Under the pieces are notes generated by a model. That model made no database searches, had not been told where the DNA came from, and saw only the letters and a list, made by a program, of their open reading frames with translations. From Marivivens sp. (GTDB taxonomy: Bacteria; Pseudomonadota; Alphaproteobacteria; Rhodobacterales; Rhodobacteraceae): a stretch of 14,430 nt of DNA. Both the position numbers and the translations under genes were made by a program. The DNA is taken from positions 1 to 14,430 of the forward strand of contig JAHEBR010000031.1 in assembly GCA_024642185.1 (NCBI GenBank), in the 5' to 3' direction. This document shows positions 12,595 to 14,430 of the stretch, in pieces. Numbering within the stretch: position 1 is the stretch's first letter; each line of letters opens with the position of its first letter.

Positions 12595-13422
12595 CTAGCG
12601 TCCGCCGAGGAAACGGTCGAGCCAGCGGGTCGGCAAGAGGCGCCGACCGAGGCCGGCGACATAAGTGGGCGTGGTGACATAATAGCGGGCGCGGGGCCGC
12701 GGAGATTCGAGGGCGTGGATGAGCTTGTCGGTCACCGCCCGCGCCGGAAGCTCGAACTTGTCCGGCCCGCTTTCGGTATAAAGCCGCCCGTGCAGCGCCG
12801 TGTAATGATCGCGCCGCGCCGAATTTTCCCAGTCGATCCAGCGCTCGAAATGGGCAATCGCGTTTTCGCGGATCTTCGAGGTGATCGGCCCCGGCTCGAT
12901 CAGGATCACGTCGATCCCGCCTTTCCGCATCTCGAGGCGCAGCACGTCGGTCAGCCCCTCAAGCGCAAACTTGGTCGAGACATAGGCCCCCCGCCATTTC
13001 ATGCCGACGATGCCAAGGACCGAGGAGTTGTTCACGATGCGCCCGTGGCCTTGCGCCCGCATCACCGGGATCACCGCGCGGGTCAGCTCGTGCCAGCCAA
13101 AGAAATTCGTCTCGAAGATCGCCCGCAGGGCATCGGTCGGAAGGTCTTCGACCAAGCCGGGGCAAGCGAAGGCGCCGTTGTTGAAAAGCGCGTCGAGCGT
13201 GCCGCCGGTGGCCTTGAGAACCTCATCAACGCCCGACCGGATCGAGGCGGCATCGGTATAGTCGATGCGCGGGCTGTCAAAGCCGAGGCCGCGCAGGCGC
13301 ACGCAGTCTTCTTCCTGACGGCAAGAGGCGAAAACCCGCCAGCCGCGCTCGCGCAAGCCGAGGGCGGCGTCATAACCGATGCCCGAGGAACAACCGGTGA
13401 TAAGGATGGATTTCTGTGTCAT
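12595..13422 (-). CDS. Short-chain dehydrogenase/reductase (SDR), classical type
   Basis: A 275-residue NAD(P)-dependent classical SDR. It has TGCSSGIG (9-16) for cofactor binding, NNGA (81-84) in place of the usual NNAG, N106 in ETNFFG, S133-S134 in NNSSVLG, and the catalytic Y147-x3-K151 in AYVSTK. The C-terminal part is extended and arginine-rich (RPRARYYVTTPTYV, then GLGRRLLPTRWLDRFLGGR), a pattern I associate with SDRs of the retinol/oxidoreductase-like group; the substrate cannot be inferred. Arg35 after the second strand suggests NADP preference. There is no clear Shine-Dalgarno sequence before the ATG at 13422. The SH3b gene ends 38 bp upstream on the same strand, so the two may be cotranscribed. 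Confidence 0.9.
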   Translation of the reverse strand: MTQKSILITGCSSGIGYDAALGLRERGWRVFASCRQEEDCVRLRGLGFDSPRIDYTDAASIRSGVDEVLKATGGTLDALFNNGAFACPGLVEDLPTDALRAIFETNFFGWHELTRAVIPVMRAQGHGRIVNNSSVLGIVGMKWRGAYVSTKFALEGLTDVLRLEMRKGGIDVILIEPGPITSKIRENAIAHFERWIDWENSARRDHYTALHGRLYTESGPDKFELPARAVTDKLIHALESPRPRARYYVTTPTYVAGLGRRLLPTRWLDRFLGGR

Positions 13423-13460
13423 GGGGCGGTTGTGATCTTTGCTGTTCAGGCCCGCAAGGC

Positions 13461-14036
13461 CTATTCCGTCGCAGGCTCGACGAGGGTTCCGGAAACCCAG
13501 CCCGTGCCGAGATTATCCGGCAGACGAACCTCGACCCAGCCGTTCGCGGCCCGCGAAAAGACCTCGACCACCTCGCCGCCATCAAGCGTTGTGACCACGC
13601 CATTCTCGGTGCCGGGGCCGGAGCGGATATTCACGCGGCTACCCGCGATCCTGACGAGCTCGGGCGCGGGTTCGGGCGCGGCGGCAATCGCCTCGGGCGT
13701 GATCTCGATCGGGGCCACGGGTTCGGTGAAGGAAAACGCATTCTCGAGCCCCGCGCCAGAAAGATCTGTCATGGGCGCGGCCTCGGTAAGCGCGTCGAGA
13801 ATGGCGGCTTCATCAATGGCGGGGGCAGGTTCGGGTTCGGGCGCAGAGGGGGCAATCTCTTCCGCGATCACTGGCTCAGGTTCCGGCTGCGGCTCGGGCT
13901 GCGGCGCAGGTTCGGCCCGCGCCACGGGCACCTCGGGCCATTCCTCGGGCCTAAACGCCCCGCCACCCGACGCCACATAGTAGAGCCAGAAGAGGAAGGC
14001 GAAGGTGACGATGATATAGCTGCGCGTTCCGAACAT
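13461..14036 (-). CDS. Membrane-anchored SH3b-domain protein
   Basis: A 191-residue protein: one N-terminal membrane anchor (about 7-23, YIIVTFAFLFWLYYVAS), a Pro/Glu/Ala-rich linker (about 40-72, repeated PEP units; DNA at about 13810-13915 is correspondingly repetitive), and a C-terminal bacterial SH3 domain (about 128-187) with SRVNIRSGPGTENG, VVEVF, GWVEVRL and TGWVSGTLV. SH3b domains of this type usually face the periplasm and bind peptidoglycan or protein partners; the linker may span part of the periplasm. The ATG at 14036 gives a basic-then-hydrophobic N terminus. A longer frame to 14165 would use almost all of the parC leader and adds basic residues, so I rejected it. Function is unknown. 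Confidence 0.8.
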   Translation of the reverse strand: MFGTRSYIIVTFAFLFWLYYVASGGGAFRPEEWPEVPVARAEPAPQPEPQPEPEPVIAEEIAPSAPEPEPAPAIDEAAILDALTEAAPMTDLSGAGLENAFSFTEPVAPIEITPEAIAAAPEPAPELVRIAGSRVNIRSGPGTENGVVTTLDGGEVVEVFSRAANGWVEVRLPDNLGTGWVSGTLVEPATE

Positions 14037-14167
14037 CTTTTTCCGTGGCGTCCTTGAAGTGCGGGGACCTGCCTTCTTTACCCGAATTTCGAGGCGGGTC
14101 AAAAACTTGTCTCCCGCGCCCACCTTCCCGCCTTTACGCCCCCAATCGGGGCCGCTACACAACATCC

Positions 14168-14430
14168 ATGACCGACGTGACAGACGACAACAATATCGGC
14201 CAAACCGAGTTCACCGAGACCCTGCGCCGCGCCATTGGTGAGCGGTATCTGACCTATGCGTTGTCGACGATCATGCACCGCGCGCTGCCCGATGCGCGCG
14301 ACGGGCTCAAGCCGGTTCACCGCCGCATCCTTTATGCGATGCGCGAACTCAAGCTCTCGCCCACCGGCGGCTTCCGCAAATCGGCCAAGATCTCGGGCGA
14401 TGTGATGGGCAACTATCACCCGCACGGCGA
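14168..14430 (+). CDS. parC: DNA topoisomerase IV subunit A, N-terminal part (runs off the window)
   Basis: The first 87 residues of a type IIA topoisomerase A subunit. TLRRAIGERYLTYALSTIM, RALPDARDGLKPVHRRILYAM and KSAKISGDVMGNYHPHG are the canonical start of the breakage-reunion domain; the catalytic tyrosine lies beyond the window. The short N terminus and the wording KLSPTGGFRKSAKI favour ParC over GyrA. The enzyme decatenates daughter chromosomes. It is divergent from the SH3b gene; the 131-bp gap (14037-14167) holds a weak GCCCC/GGGGC stem (14138-14152) and no clear promoter or Shine-Dalgarno sequence. Confidence 0.93.
   Translation, partial: MTDVTDDNNIGQTEFTETLRRAIGERYLTYALSTIMHRALPDARDGLKPVHRRILYAMRELKLSPTGGFRKSAKISGDVMGNYHPHG

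Noticed and set aside
13810..13920. Short tandem DNA repeat
   Set aside because: The repetition follows from Pro-Glu codons in the SH3b linker; units are irregular and do not form a true satellite or CRISPR-like array.
12715..13980. 421-codon plus-strand frame with a Gly/Ser-rich tail
   Set aside because: It is antisense to the SDR and SH3b genes; the Gly/Ser repeats are the reverse reading of the PEP-coding linker, not a real repeat protein.
14037..14165. Longer N terminus for the SH3b protein
   Set aside because: The extension would use nearly the whole divergent gap before parC and bury the membrane anchor behind 43 basic, unconserved-looking residues.

Overview
The window reads as chromosomal DNA from a GC-rich alphaproteobacterium, most likely a member of the Rhodobacteraceae (Rhodobacter/Paracoccus-like). 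This rests on protein similarity to families I know from that group, dense operons, GTG starts, and gene neighbourhoods typical of it (ChvI-ChvG next to pckA, a short HPr kinase, etfBA beside a 3-hydroxybutyryl-CoA dehydrogenase). No tRNA, rRNA, CRISPR array, insertion sequence or phage gene was seen. Coding density is high and no gene-free stretch exceeds 300 bp; the longest, 3274-3564, is a divergent regulatory region.

Layout from left to right. (1) 1-726, minus: the N-terminal 242 residues of methylsuccinyl-CoA dehydrogenase (mcd) of the ethylmalonyl-CoA pathway, divergent from a TauE/SafE-type membrane transporter (899-1660). (2) 1675-3273, minus: ATP-dependent phosphoenolpyruvate carboxykinase (pckA), convergent with the transporter across a 9-bp GC stem and divergent from (3) a compact six-gene plus-strand operon, 3565-8025: chvI, chvG, hprK, rapZ, an EIIA-Man-type PTS protein and HPr. 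This operon combines an envelope/acid-type two-component system with a regulatory PTS that has no sugar permease in view. (4) 8022-8897, minus: 3-hydroxybutyryl-CoA dehydrogenase, whose stop codon overlaps that of ptsH. (5) 9056-9895, plus: a DUF6473-type protein of unknown function, sitting on the opposite strand between hbdA and etfA. (6) 9944-12536, minus: etfA, etfB, then upstream a PduO-type cobalamin adenosyltransferase and a small two-helix membrane protein. (7) 12595-13422 and 13461-14036, minus: a short-chain dehydrogenase and a membrane-tethered SH3b protein. (8) 14168 to the end, plus: the start of parC.

Much of the metabolism fits one theme. Mcd passes electrons to ETF (etfBA). 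Ethylmalonyl-CoA mutase and methylmalonyl-CoA mutase need adenosylcobalamin, which PduO makes. 3-Hydroxybutyryl-CoA dehydrogenase handles C4 acyl-CoA intermediates, and PckA draws C4 acids into gluconeogenesis. The ChvIG/PTS operon is a plausible carbon- and envelope-status regulator next to pckA.

Most of the window is core chromosome in well-known families. The least-described elements are the DUF6473 protein, which looks to me like a diverged SGNH-type fold with Thr at the nucleophile position; a phased set of TTAGC/TTAGG elements and a separate 17-bp dyad in the pckA-chvI intergenic region; and a perfect 10-bp hairpin inside the 5' part of chvG. I saw no clear novel defence or mobile system.
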